Positions 41,127-51,178 of a stretch of DNA of 64,000 nt are shown piece by piece; within the stretch, counting starts at the first letter, position 1, and each line of letters opens with the position of its first letter. Both the position numbers and the translations under genes were made by a program. Origin of the DNA: Streptomyces sp. JJ36. GTDB lineage: Bacteria; Actinomycetota; Actinomycetes; Streptomycetales; Streptomycetaceae. A model generated the notes under the pieces. The model saw nothing but the letters and a program-made list of their open reading frames with translations. It did not search any database and was not told the origin of the DNA. The DNA lies in the NCBI RefSeq assembly GCF_021696945.1, contig NZ_JACYHE010000026.1:1-64000 (forward strand), in the 5' to 3' direction.

Positions 41127-41918
41127 TCACCGGCTTCCTGACGCGTGACGGCGCCCCTGCGGCGCGGCCGTGGCCCTGCCGGCCGCCGGGACCGGGACCG
41201 GTGTGTCCGCCCGCCGCCGGTAGACCACGTACGGGCGGACCAGGTAGCCGACCGGCGCGCTCCACACGTGCACCAGCCGGGTGAACGGCCAGGCCGCGAA
41301 CAGCAGGCAGGCCGTCAGGGCGTGGGCCTGGAACAGCAGCGGCGCTCCCGCGACCGCTTCCGGCTGCGGCTGGAGCGTGAACAGGCCGCGGAACCACACG
41401 GAGACGGTGGAGCGGTAGTCGTAGCCCGGCCCGAAGACGTTGTGCGCGGCCGTGGCGGCGATGCCCAGCAGGACGGTGGCGGAGAGCAGCGGGAAGAGGA
41501 GCTTGTCGCTGCGGTCGGTGCCGAGCCGGACCCGGCGGGTCAGCAGCCGGCGGGCGCAGAGCATGCCGAGGCCGGCGACCATGGCCGTCCCGGCGACCGA
41601 TCCCGCCCACACGGCGGTCGTGTGGTAGGCGTGCTCGTCGATGCCGGCCGCACCGGTCCAGGAGGCGGGCACCGCGAGGCCCACGACGTGCCCGGCGATC
41701 ACCATGAAGGCGCCGAGGTGGAAGAGCGGGCTGCCCCAGCGCAGCCACCGGTGTTCCAGGAGCTGGCTGGTACGTGAGGTCCAGCCGAACTGGTCGTGAC
41801 GGTAGCGCCAGACGTGCCCGGTGGCGAAGACGGCGAGGCAGACGTAGGGGACGGCCACCCACACCAGGAGGTCGAAGCCGTCGGCGGAGCCGGCGAGCGG
41901 GGCGTCGGCGGTGCTCAT
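41127..41918 (-). CDS. narI: Respiratory nitrate reductase gamma subunit
   Basis: The 263-residue membrane cytochrome b subunit has five helices. Candidate haem ligands are His in SPLFHLGAFMVIAGHVVGLAVP and in LLFQAHALTACLLFAAWPFTRLVHVW. It takes electrons from menaquinol and passes them to NarH. ATG 41918 overlaps the narJ stop (ATGA). The C-terminal 25 residues are a polar tail. It is the last gene of narGHJI. Confidence 0.95.
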   Translation of the reverse strand: MSTADAPLAGSADGFDLLVWVAVPYVCLAVFATGHVWRYRHDQFGWTSRTSQLLEHRWLRWGSPLFHLGAFMVIAGHVVGLAVPASWTGAAGIDEHAYHTTAVWAGSVAGTAMVAGLGMLCARRLLTRRVRLGTDRSDKLLFPLLSATVLLGIAATAAHNVFGPGYDYRSTVSVWFRGLFTLQPQPEAVAGAPLLFQAHALTACLLFAAWPFTRLVHVWSAPVGYLVRPYVVYRRRADTPVPVPAAGRATAAPQGRRHASGSR

Positions 41919-42718
41919 CGGGCGCCCTCCCGGGACGCTGGGGGTGGCATGAGGGTGGGCGGGGCCTGCGCGGGCGGGACGAAGGCGCCCGGCGGCGCGA
42001 ACTCGCCTGCCCCGTACGGATCGAGACCGACCTCCTCGTCCGGCGGTCCCTGGGCGGCCAGTTCGGCCACCGCCCGCAGGTCGGCCTCGGTCGGCGGCGG
42101 CAGCAAGGCGATCAGCGCGGCCAGGACGTGCCGGTAGGGCGAGCCCGCGTCGGCCAGGGCCCGGTGGATCAGCTCGATGCCGCGCCGGTGCCGGCGCAAC
42201 GGGGCCTCGCCCAGGCCGGGCCCGGTCAGTGCGGCGAACTCCAGGACGACCGGGAGGTGGTCGGGAAGTTCCCCGCCGTCGGCGTCCCACCCGGCGGCCC
42301 GGTATCGCTGGGCGAGGGCCAGCAGTGCCATGCCGCGGCGGCGGGTGTCGCCGTGCAGATAGTAGGTGAGGTAGAGGCTGCTCCGGCGGCGCAGGTCGAA
42401 CATCTCGACGTAGTGCCGCTCCAGCGCCTCCGTCTCCTGACCGGAGAACCAGTCGGTGAACCCGGTCAGGTGCCCGGCTGCGGGCGAGGGCGGCAGCGCC
42501 TCGGCGGTACGGACGATCACCGGCCGGGCGGCGGCGAGCTCCGGGTCCGGGTACTGCAGCAGCAGCGACAACAGCCGCAGCAGCAGCGCCCGTTGCTCCG
42601 TCTCCGCGGGCGTGAGCGGCGAGTGCCGGCCGGGGCGGGACGCCCGGTCCGGGCGGCGCAGAGCGGCCCGGACCCGGGTGCGGACCGTTCGGGGCACGGT
42701 GGGGGGCAGGGGGGTCAC
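41915..42718 (-). CDS. narJ: Nitrate reductase molybdenum cofactor assembly chaperone
   Basis: The 267-residue helical protein of the NarJ/TorD family helps insert the molybdenum cofactor into NarG. Typical segments are LLRLLSLLLQYPDPEL, RHYVEMFDLRRRSSLYLTYYLHGDTRRRGMALL and LPDHLPVVLEFAAL. The GTG at 42718 overlaps the narH stop. N-terminal and C-terminal extensions of about 35-40 residues are Pro/Arg-rich and dispensable-looking. Confidence 0.93.
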   Translation of the reverse strand: MTPLPPTVPRTVRTRVRAALRRPDRASRPGRHSPLTPAETEQRALLLRLLSLLLQYPDPELAAARPVIVRTAEALPPSPAAGHLTGFTDWFSGQETEALERHYVEMFDLRRRSSLYLTYYLHGDTRRRGMALLALAQRYRAAGWDADGGELPDHLPVVLEFAALTGPGLGEAPLRRHRRGIELIHRALADAGSPYRHVLAALIALLPPPTEADLRAVAELAAQGPPDEEVGLDPYGAGEFAPPGAFVPPAQAPPTLMPPPASREGAR

Positions 42719-44259
42719 AGCGGGCCTCCGGCGGACGTGTCGGGCGTACGGCGGCGTAGCGTGGGGAGGCCGAGCAGGACGCGGCGGCCGCCGGAGGGCT
42801 GCGGGTCGCCGGTGGACTCGACGGGACAGCGGTTCTCCATCGCGGTCAGCGCGACGGCGTCCTCCCTGTGCGCGGCGGGGACGACATAGCGGTCGTCGTA
42901 CTTGGCGACGGCGAGCAGGCGGTGCAGGTCCTCGGCCTCGCGCGCGGTGAGCCCGGCCGCCTCGAGCGCGGCCTCGTCACCGTCCTCACCCAGCGTGCGT
43001 GCGCGCATGTACGAGCGCAGCGCGGTGAGCTTCATCAGCACCCCGCCGGCAACCGCGGTGTCCCCGGCGGTGAAGAGCTCCGCGAGGTATTCCAGCGGGA
43101 TGCGCAGCCGGGTGACGGCCGCGAAGACGTGATCGGGGTCGTCCTGATCGCCGCCCGCCGCGTCGACGGCGTCCAGGACGGGCGACAGCGGCGGTACGTA
43201 CCAGACCATCGGCAGCGTGCGGTACTCCGGGTGCAGCGGCAGCGCCACCCTGTACCGCATGACCAGGTCGTACACGGGGGAGCGGCGGGCCGCGTCGAGC
43301 CAGTCCTCGGGGATTCCCGACTCCCGGGCGGCGGCGAGCACCTCGGGGTCGTGCGGGTCGAGGAAGACGCCGCGCTGGGCGTCCAGGAGATCCTGCTCGT
43401 CCGGGGTCGCCGCCGCCTCCCCGACCCGGTCGGCGTCGTAGAGCAGCAGGCCCAGGTAGCGCAGGCGGCCGACGCAGGTCTCGGAGCAGACGGTGGGCTG
43501 CCCCGCCTCGATGCGCGGGAAGCAGAAGGTGCACTTCTCGGCCTTGCCGGTGGCGTGGTTGACGTACACCTTCTTGTACGGGCAGGCCGTGACGCACATG
43601 CGCCAGCCGCGGCAGCGGTCCTGGTCGACGAGGACGATCCCGTCCTCGACCCGCTTGTACATCGCGCCGGACGGGCAGGCCGACACGCAGGCCGGGTTGA
43701 GGCAGTGCTCGCACAGCCGGGGGAGATGGAAGAGGAACGTCTGCTCGAACTCGAACCTGACCTTCTCGGCCCACGCACCTGTCAGGTTGGGGTCGGCGCC
43801 GGCGTGCTCGGGGGCGCCGCCGAGCCCGTCCTCCCAGTTGGCTCCCCAGGTGAGGGCGGTGGGCTTGCCGGTGAGGAGGGAACGGGGCCGGGCGACGGGC
43901 ATGTCGGGTCCGGCAGGGGCGCTCACGAGGTTGTCGTAGTCGTAGGTGACCGGCTCGTAGTAGTCCTCGAGGGAGGGCAGGTCGGGGTTGGCGAACAGCG
44001 ACAGCAGCCGCTTGAGCCGCCCGCCGGAGCGCAGGACCAGACGCCCGCGCCTGTCCAGCATCCAGCCGCCCTTCCAGCGTCGCTGGTCCTCGTAGCGGCG
44101 GGGAAAGCCGACGCCGGGCTTGGTCTCGACGTTGTTGAACCAGGCGTACTCGACGCCGGTGCGGTTGGTCCATGTCTGTTTGCAGGTGACCGAGCAGGTG
44201 TGGCAGCCGATGCACTTGTCGAGGTTCATCACCATCGCGGTCTGGGCCATGACGCGCAT
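42715..44259 (-). CDS. narH: Respiratory nitrate reductase beta subunit (iron-sulfur)
   Basis: The 514-residue protein carries four cysteine groups: CIGCHTCSVTCKQ near residue 16, CEHCLNPACVSACPSGA, CRGWRMCVTACPYKK (Trp in place of a Cys, as expected for the 3Fe-4S cluster of NarH), and CTFCFPRIEAGQPTVCSETC. The N-terminal MNLDKCIGCHTCSVTCKQTW is diagnostic. It moves electrons from NarI haems to NarG. Start ATG 44259 lies two bases after the narG stop codon ends; MAQTAM nine bases in is an alternative start. Confidence 0.95.
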   Translation of the reverse strand: MRVMAQTAMVMNLDKCIGCHTCSVTCKQTWTNRTGVEYAWFNNVETKPGVGFPRRYEDQRRWKGGWMLDRRGRLVLRSGGRLKRLLSLFANPDLPSLEDYYEPVTYDYDNLVSAPAGPDMPVARPRSLLTGKPTALTWGANWEDGLGGAPEHAGADPNLTGAWAEKVRFEFEQTFLFHLPRLCEHCLNPACVSACPSGAMYKRVEDGIVLVDQDRCRGWRMCVTACPYKKVYVNHATGKAEKCTFCFPRIEAGQPTVCSETCVGRLRYLGLLLYDADRVGEAAATPDEQDLLDAQRGVFLDPHDPEVLAAARESGIPEDWLDAARRSPVYDLVMRYRVALPLHPEYRTLPMVWYVPPLSPVLDAVDAAGGDQDDPDHVFAAVTRLRIPLEYLAELFTAGDTAVAGGVLMKLTALRSYMRARTLGEDGDEAALEAAGLTAREAEDLHRLLAVAKYDDRYVVPAAHREDAVALTAMENRCPVESTGDPQPSGGRRVLLGLPTLRRRTPDTSAGGPL

Positions 44260-44260
44260 G

Positions 44261-47200
44261 TCAGTACTCCACGTGCTGGTCGCGGCGGCGGATGACGGTG
44301 ACCTCGTCACGCTGGTTGCCGGTCGGCCCGTAGTAGTTGAAGGCGTAGGTGAACTGGGCGTACCCGCCGGCGAGGTGGGTGGGCTTGAGCAGGAGCCGGG
44401 TCAGGGAGTTGTGGATGCCGCCACGCCTGCCGCTGACCTCGGTCTTCGGTACGTTCACCGTGCGGTCCTGGGCGTGGTACATGTACACGGTGCCTGCTGG
44501 CATGCGGTGGCTGACCACGGCGCGCGCGGCGACGACGCCGTTGCGGTTGTACGCCTCGACCCATTCGTTGTCCCGGACGCCGATCCTTTCCGCGTCCGCG
44601 GTGGACATCCAGATCACCGGGCCGCCGCGGGACAGGTCGAGCATGTACCTGTTGTCCTGGTAGTTGGAGTGGATGGACCACTTCGAGTGCGGGGTCAGGT
44701 AGCGGACGGTGACCTCCGCCCGGCCGTCCTCGTGCAGCCGCTCGTCGCCGAAGTGCCGGGGCGTGTTCAGCGGCGGCCGGTAGACCGGGAGATGCTCGCC
44801 GAGTTCGGCGATCCAGTCGTGCTGGAGGAAGAAGTGCTGGCGCCCGGTGAGGGTGTGCCAGGGCTTGAGGTGCTCGGTGTTGATGACGAAGGGGGAGTAG
44901 CGCCGGCCCCCGGCCTCGCTGCCCGACCACTCGTACGAGGTGATGACGGAGCGCGGCTGGGTACGTGTGTCGGCGAAGGTGATCCGCTCCGCCTCGCGCT
45001 CGGCGGCGAGCTCCACCAGCCCCTCGCTGCCGGTCCGCCGCTCCAGTTCCCGGAAGCCCTCGGTGGCCAGGCGCCCGTTGGTGGTGCCGGAGAGCGCGAG
45101 GACGGCCTCGCACATGTCGGATGCGGTGGCCAGCGAGGGCCGCCCGGCGGCCACCCCGTCGCGGACGGTGCCGCACCGCCGCCGCAACTCGTCCATCTCC
45201 CGGTCCGGGTGCACGGTCACACCCTTCGTGGTGGTGCCCAGTGTGTCGAGCAGCGGGCCGACGGCCCGCATCTTCTCCGCGGTCGCCGCGTAGTCGCGCT
45301 CGACGGTGACGAGCCTCGGCATGGTCCGCCCGGGGACCGGCTCGCAGCCGCCGGTCTTCCAGTCCCGTACCACCCCGCCCGGCTGGGCCAACTCGTCCGG
45401 CGTGTCGTGGAGCAGCGGCACCGCGAGGACGTCGGTACGGGTGCCGAGGTGCCCGGCGGCGAGTTCGCTGAACCGGTCGGCCAGCGTCAGGAAGGCGTCG
45501 TAGTCGGTGCGGGCCTGCCAGGGCGGGGCGATGGCGGGGGTGAAGGCGTGCACGAAGGGGTGCATGTCCGTGCTGGACAGGTCGTCCTTCTCGTACCAGG
45601 TGGCGGCCGGGAGCACGACGTCGGAGAGCAGGCCGGTGGAGGTCATCCGGAAGTCCATGGTGACCAGCAGGTCGAGCTTGCCCTCGGGGGCCTCCTCCCG
45701 CCAGACCACCTCCTCGGGCCGGTCCTCCGGCGGGGTCTCCCCGGAGCGGACGGTCGCGTCCGTGCCCAGCAGGTGGCGCAGGAAGTACTCGTTCCCCTTG
45801 CCGGAGGAGCCCAGCAGGTTGGCCCGCCACACGGTCAGGACCCGCGGGAAGTTGGCCGGGTCGTCCGGGTCCTCGGCGGCGAACCGCAGCCGCCCCGACT
45901 TCAGCTCGTCCACGATGTGCTCGGCGACCGGGCGTCCCGCTGCCGCGGCCTCGTCCGCCAGGTCGAGCGGGTTGCGGTTGAAGCCGGGGTGTCCCGGGGT
46001 CCAGCCCAGCCGCACGGCCTGGGCCAGGCAGTCGGCGAACCCCTTGCCGCGGAACCGCCCGTCCCCGAGCGGTGAGGCCAGTTCACCGGGACCGAGCGCC
46101 TCGTAGCGCCACTGGCCGGAGTTTAGGTACCAGTACGAGGTCCCCGCCATGTGCCGGGTGGGCCGCTGCCAGTCGAACGCGAAGGCCAGGTGCTGCAACC
46201 CGGTGACCGGGCGGATCTTCTCCTGGCCCACGTAGTGCGCCCAGCCGCCGCCGTTCACGCCCTGGCAGCCGGTCATGGTCGTCAGCGCCAGGAAGGCCCG
46301 GTAGATGGTGTCCGAGTGGTACCAGTGGTTGGTGCCCGCCCCGAGAGCGATCATCGAACGGCCCTGGGTCCGCTCGGCGTTCCGGGCGAACTCCCGGGCG
46401 ATCCGGGCCGCCTGCCCGGCGGGGACGGAGGTGAGGGTCTCCTGCCAGGCCGGCGTGTACGGCTGGCCCGCGTCGTCGTACGAGGCCGGCCAGGTCCCCG
46501 GCAGGCCGGGACGTGCGACCCCGTACTGGGCCAGCATCAGGTCGAAGACCGTCGTGACCAGGCGCCCGCCGACCCGCCGCACGGGCACTCCGCGCACCAT
46601 GACCGAGCCGCCCTCCGTGCTGCCCTCGTCGAACCGCGGCAGCGCCACGGCCGCGTGCTCCTCCGCGCGCCCGTACAGGCTCAGCTCCGGCACGACGCCG
46701 CCCAGGTCGAGGTTCCAGCGGCCCCGCCCCGCCTCACCCCAGCGAAAGCCGAGGGAGCCGTTCGGCACGAGCGGTTCGCCGGTGGCCGAGTCCAGGAGAA
46801 CGGTCTTGGACCCGGCGTGCTCCGTGGCGTGCCCGAGGTCGGCGGCGGTCAGGAACCCGTCCGGGACCAGGCCCTGAGCGTGCTCGCGCAGCGTCACCAG
46901 GAACGGGGCGTCGGTGAAGGTGCGCAGGTACTGCCGGAAATACGGCACCTCACGGTCCACCAGGAACTCGCGCAGGATCACGTGCCCCATGGCCATCGCC
47001 AGCGCCCCGTCCGTGCCCGGGTGCGGGGCCAGCCACTCGTCGGCGTGCTTCACGTTGTCGGCGTAGTCGGGGCTGACCGCGACGACCTTGGTGCCGTTGT
47101 AGCGGGTCTCGGTGAGGAAGTGCGCGTCCGGGGTGCGCGTCACAGGGATGTTGGAGCCCCACATCACCAGGTAGCCGGCGTTCCACCAGTCGGCGGCCTC

Positions 47201-47959
47201 CGGCACGTCGGTCTGGTCGCCGAAGACCTGCGGAGAGGCGATCGGCAGGTCGGCGTACCAGTCGTAGAAGGACAGCAGGGTGCCGCCGATCAGGGACAGG
47301 AACCGCGCCCCGGCGGCGAAGGACGCCATCGACATCGCCGGGATCGGGGAGAAGCCCGCGACCCGGTCGGGGCCGTACGCCTTGACGGTGTGCACATGGG
47401 CGGCGGCCACCAGCTCGCTCACCTCGTCCCATCCCGCACGCACCAGGCCGCCCTTGCCGCGCGCCCGCTTGTAGGCGCGCGTCTTGGCCGGATCACCGGT
47501 GATCTCCGCCCAGGCCGCCACCGGGTCGCCCAGCCGTCCCCGGGCCTCCCGCCACAGCTTCAGCAGCGCACCCCGCACGTACGGGTAACGCACCCGGCTG
47601 GGCGAGTACGTGTACCAGGAGAACGACGCCCCCCGGGGGCAGCCGCGCGGCTCGTACTCGGGGCAGTCCGTGCCGATGGACGGATAGTCCGTGGCCTGGT
47701 GTTCCCACGTGATGATGCCGTCCTTGACGTACACCATCCACGAGCACGAGCCGGTGCAGTTCACCCCGTGTGTCGAACGCACCACCCTGTCGTGCGCCCA
47801 CCGGTCCCGGTAGAAGCCCTCCCATCGCGCGTCGCCGGTGCCGAACACGGCACGACCGTCGGCCGACACCTCACGGCGGGTCAGCAGTCTTCGGGCGGCC
47901 AGCGGCCATTTCCCGCCGGCGGGCGGCACCTGGCGCCCTGCGCTGCGCTCAATCTCCAT
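44261..47959 (-). CDS. narG: Respiratory nitrate reductase alpha subunit (molybdenum)
   Basis: The 1232-residue catalytic subunit reduces nitrate to nitrite. The N-terminal FS0 cluster motif HGVNCTGSCSW, with His as one ligand, is typical of NarG. The Mo-coordinating Asp lies in ASPQVFGDQTDVPEAADWW. Other NarG blocks are WGSNIPVTRTPDAHF, GTNHWYHSDTIYRAFL and the C-terminal YMYHAQDRTVNVP. No twin-arginine signal is visible, so the active site faces the cytoplasm. ATG 47959 is the first gene of the operon, with a dormancy-type palindrome 38 bases upstream. Confidence 0.97.
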   Translation of the reverse strand: MEIERSAGRQVPPAGGKWPLAARRLLTRREVSADGRAVFGTGDARWEGFYRDRWAHDRVVRSTHGVNCTGSCSWMVYVKDGIITWEHQATDYPSIGTDCPEYEPRGCPRGASFSWYTYSPSRVRYPYVRGALLKLWREARGRLGDPVAAWAEITGDPAKTRAYKRARGKGGLVRAGWDEVSELVAAAHVHTVKAYGPDRVAGFSPIPAMSMASFAAGARFLSLIGGTLLSFYDWYADLPIASPQVFGDQTDVPEAADWWNAGYLVMWGSNIPVTRTPDAHFLTETRYNGTKVVAVSPDYADNVKHADEWLAPHPGTDGALAMAMGHVILREFLVDREVPYFRQYLRTFTDAPFLVTLREHAQGLVPDGFLTAADLGHATEHAGSKTVLLDSATGEPLVPNGSLGFRWGEAGRGRWNLDLGGVVPELSLYGRAEEHAAVALPRFDEGSTEGGSVMVRGVPVRRVGGRLVTTVFDLMLAQYGVARPGLPGTWPASYDDAGQPYTPAWQETLTSVPAGQAARIAREFARNAERTQGRSMIALGAGTNHWYHSDTIYRAFLALTTMTGCQGVNGGGWAHYVGQEKIRPVTGLQHLAFAFDWQRPTRHMAGTSYWYLNSGQWRYEALGPGELASPLGDGRFRGKGFADCLAQAVRLGWTPGHPGFNRNPLDLADEAAAAGRPVAEHIVDELKSGRLRFAAEDPDDPANFPRVLTVWRANLLGSSGKGNEYFLRHLLGTDATVRSGETPPEDRPEEVVWREEAPEGKLDLLVTMDFRMTSTGLLSDVVLPAATWYEKDDLSSTDMHPFVHAFTPAIAPPWQARTDYDAFLTLADRFSELAAGHLGTRTDVLAVPLLHDTPDELAQPGGVVRDWKTGGCEPVPGRTMPRLVTVERDYAATAEKMRAVGPLLDTLGTTTKGVTVHPDREMDELRRRCGTVRDGVAAGRPSLATASDMCEAVLALSGTTNGRLATEGFRELERRTGSEGLVELAAEREAERITFADTRTQPRSVITSYEWSGSEAGGRRYSPFVINTEHLKPWHTLTGRQHFFLQHDWIAELGEHLPVYRPPLNTPRHFGDERLHEDGRAEVTVRYLTPHSKWSIHSNYQDNRYMLDLSRGGPVIWMSTADAERIGVRDNEWVEAYNRNGVVAARAVVSHRMPAGTVYMYHAQDRTVNVPKTEVSGRRGGIHNSLTRLLLKPTHLAGGYAQFTYAFNYYGPTGNQRDEVTVIRRRDQHVEY

Positions 47960-48326
47960 GGCCGGAAACGCTACGCAGCGCCCCGCCCGGTGGACCGGGG
48001 CCCGGCGGCCCTCACCGGGTCACCATTCGGCCCCCTTCCCGCCGCCGCAGCCGGGACCAACGGCCCTGCCGGTGTCGCCGCGCCGGAGGCTGACGCTGCG
48101 TCCGGCGGCGAAACGGCTCGCTCTGCGGACCGCGAGGGGACGCGTGCCCTGGCGTCCGCATCCGGGACCGTCTGCCCGCCGGCCGGGACCCCCGGCCCCA
48201 TGCAGCCGGCACGCACCGGCACGCACCGTGGTGGCGCAACGCCCGTCCGCAGCACGGGACGTGCGCTGCGGGGGTGCGATGCCGGTGCGGCGTCGCATGG
48301 CCACGACGAAGAAGGGGACGGAGCAC
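47960..48326. other. Divergent promoter region between narG and narK
   Basis: This 367-base region separates the nitrate reductase operon (leftward) from the transporter (rightward). It holds the palindrome at 47997-48012. GGGAC half-sites at 48173 and 48185 (in CCGGGACCGTCTGCCC and CCGGGACCCCCGGCCC) are weaker matches to the same kind of element. No gene is supported. Confidence 0.5.
47997..48012. promoter_or_regulatory. DevR/OsdR-like site upstream of narG
   Basis: GGGGCCCGGCGGCCCT matches the palindrome at 39100-39115 at 13 of 16 bases and lies 38 bases before the narG start, nearly the same distance as the site before the PPOX-like gene. Confidence 0.5.
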
Positions 48327-49607
48327 ATGGTCCAGCAGTCGAGGTCGAAGAGCGGCGGTTCCCCACCGGGCGTGCCGGTGCCCGGCCGGGCGTGGCTGGT
48401 GCTGGCCCTGGCCACGGTCGGCTTCGCCGTGAACTTCTGGGCGTGGGCGCTGCTCAGCCCGCTCGGCCCCCGGTTCCGGGACGGTCTCGGCCTGTCGTCG
48501 TTCGAGCAGTCGCTGCTGGTGGCGGTCCCCGTCGTGGTCGGGTCCCTGGGGCGCGTCCCGGTCGGTGCGCTGACCGACCGCTTCGGCGGGCGGGTGATGT
48601 TCCCGGTGGTGTCGGCGGCGACCGTCGTGCCGGTGCTCTCCCTCGGCCTGGCCGGGCACTCCTCCCTCGGGGCCCTGCTGGCCGGAGGCTTCTTCCTCGG
48701 CATCGGCGGCACCGCCTTCGCCGTCGGTGTGCCGCTCGTCAGCGCCTGGTTCCCGCCCGGACGGCGTGGTCTGGCCGTCGGCGTCTTCGGCGCCGGCATG
48801 GGCGGCACCGCCCTGAGCGCCCTGACCACGGTGCAGCTCGTCGACGCCTCCGGCATGGCCGCACCGTTCCTGATGACCGCGGCGGCGCTGGTCGTCTACG
48901 CCGTCGTTGCCGCGCTGCTGCTGCGCGACGCCCCGGGGCGCACCGTGCCGGCCGGGCCGCTGGTGCGCCGCCTGGCGGACACCGCCCGGCTGCCGGTCAC
49001 CTGGCAGGCGTCCGCGCTCTACGCGGTGGCGTTCGGCGGCTACGTGGCCTTCTCCGTCTACCTGCCCACCTACCTCAGGACCGGCTACGGCCTCGACCTG
49101 GCTGACGCCGCGAACCGCATGGCCGGGTTCGTGATACTGGCGGTGCTGATGCGCCCGGTGGGCGGCTGGCTGTCGGACCGGCTCGGCCCGGTGCGGGCGC
49201 TGGCGGGTTCGCTGGCCCTGGTCGTCGCCGGGGCGGTCGTACAGTCGTTCACCCCGCCCCTGGACCTGGTGGGTACCGCGGCCTTCCTGGCCATGGCCGC
49301 GGCCCTCGGCGCGGGCAGCGGTGCGGTCTTCGCGCTGGTGGCCCTGGTGGCCCCGGCCGACAAGGTCGGCTCGGTCACCGGCGTGGTCGGCGCCGCCGGC
49401 GGGCTGGGCGGCTTCCTGCCGCCGTTGGTGATGGGCCTGTTGTACGGGACGTACGGCAGCTACGCAGCCGGCTTGGCTCTGCTGGCGATCGCGGCCGCCG
49501 GTGCACTGGCCTACAGCCTCACCGGTGTCCGCGCGTCGGTCGAGGAGCATACGCGCCGGCACCTCATCCGCCGCCGGCGGCCGTGCACCGCGGACACCGC
49601 CGCGTAG
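48327..49607 (+). CDS. narK: NarK-type nitrate/nitrite transporter (MFS)
   Basis: The 426-residue major facilitator protein has twelve predicted helices and NarK/NrtP features: FAVNFWAWALLSPLGPRF in helix 1, GALTDRFGGRVMFP as the loop 2-3 motif, and the nitrate-signature glycine helix GRRGLAVGVFGAGMGGTALSAL. It probably imports nitrate or exchanges it for nitrite, serving narGHJI. ATG 48327 has AAGGGG upstream; ATG 48297 in frame is an alternative. It is divergent from narG. Confidence 0.9.
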   Translation: MVQQSRSKSGGSPPGVPVPGRAWLVLALATVGFAVNFWAWALLSPLGPRFRDGLGLSSFEQSLLVAVPVVVGSLGRVPVGALTDRFGGRVMFPVVSAATVVPVLSLGLAGHSSLGALLAGGFFLGIGGTAFAVGVPLVSAWFPPGRRGLAVGVFGAGMGGTALSALTTVQLVDASGMAAPFLMTAAALVVYAVVAALLLRDAPGRTVPAGPLVRRLADTARLPVTWQASALYAVAFGGYVAFSVYLPTYLRTGYGLDLADAANRMAGFVILAVLMRPVGGWLSDRLGPVRALAGSLALVVAGAVVQSFTPPLDLVGTAAFLAMAAALGAGSGAVFALVALVAPADKVGSVTGVVGAAGGLGGFLPPLVMGLLYGTYGSYAAGLALLAIAAAGALAYSLTGVRASVEEHTRRHLIRRRRPCTADTAA

Positions 49608-49656
49608 GGACACCGGCGCCGGCCCGGCGGCGCGTGCCGGTCAGCGCGAGGACGGA

Positions 49657-49681
49657 CACCGGCCGCGTCCGGCGGCCGGTG
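49657..49681. terminator. Hairpin between convergent narK and aminotransferase genes
   Basis: CACCGGCCG pairs with CGGCCGGTG around a seven-base loop, 50 bases after the narK stop. Confidence 0.6.
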
Positions 49682-49758
49682 CCGCGCAAGCTGCCCTCAC
49701 CTCTCGTGACGCGCACCAGCACGTACGCAGGGTCCGGGCCGCGGCTTGCACACCGCCG

Positions 49759-51129
<1,371 letters not shown>

Positions 51130-51162
51130 TCAGAATTCCGGCTTCCCTGTTCGGTGAATCCG

Positions 51163-51171
51163 TACAAGAAT
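51163..51171 (+). promoter_or_regulatory. Possible -10 element very close to the LysR start
   Basis: TACAAGAAT lies 7-18 bases before the GTG/ATG pair at 51179/51182, and there is no purine-rich ribosome binding site between them. This suggests a leaderless or near-leaderless mRNA. The same nine bases occur at 53210-53218 in the IclR/KdgD promoter region. Confidence 0.35.
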
Positions 51172-51178
51172 CGGTCCC

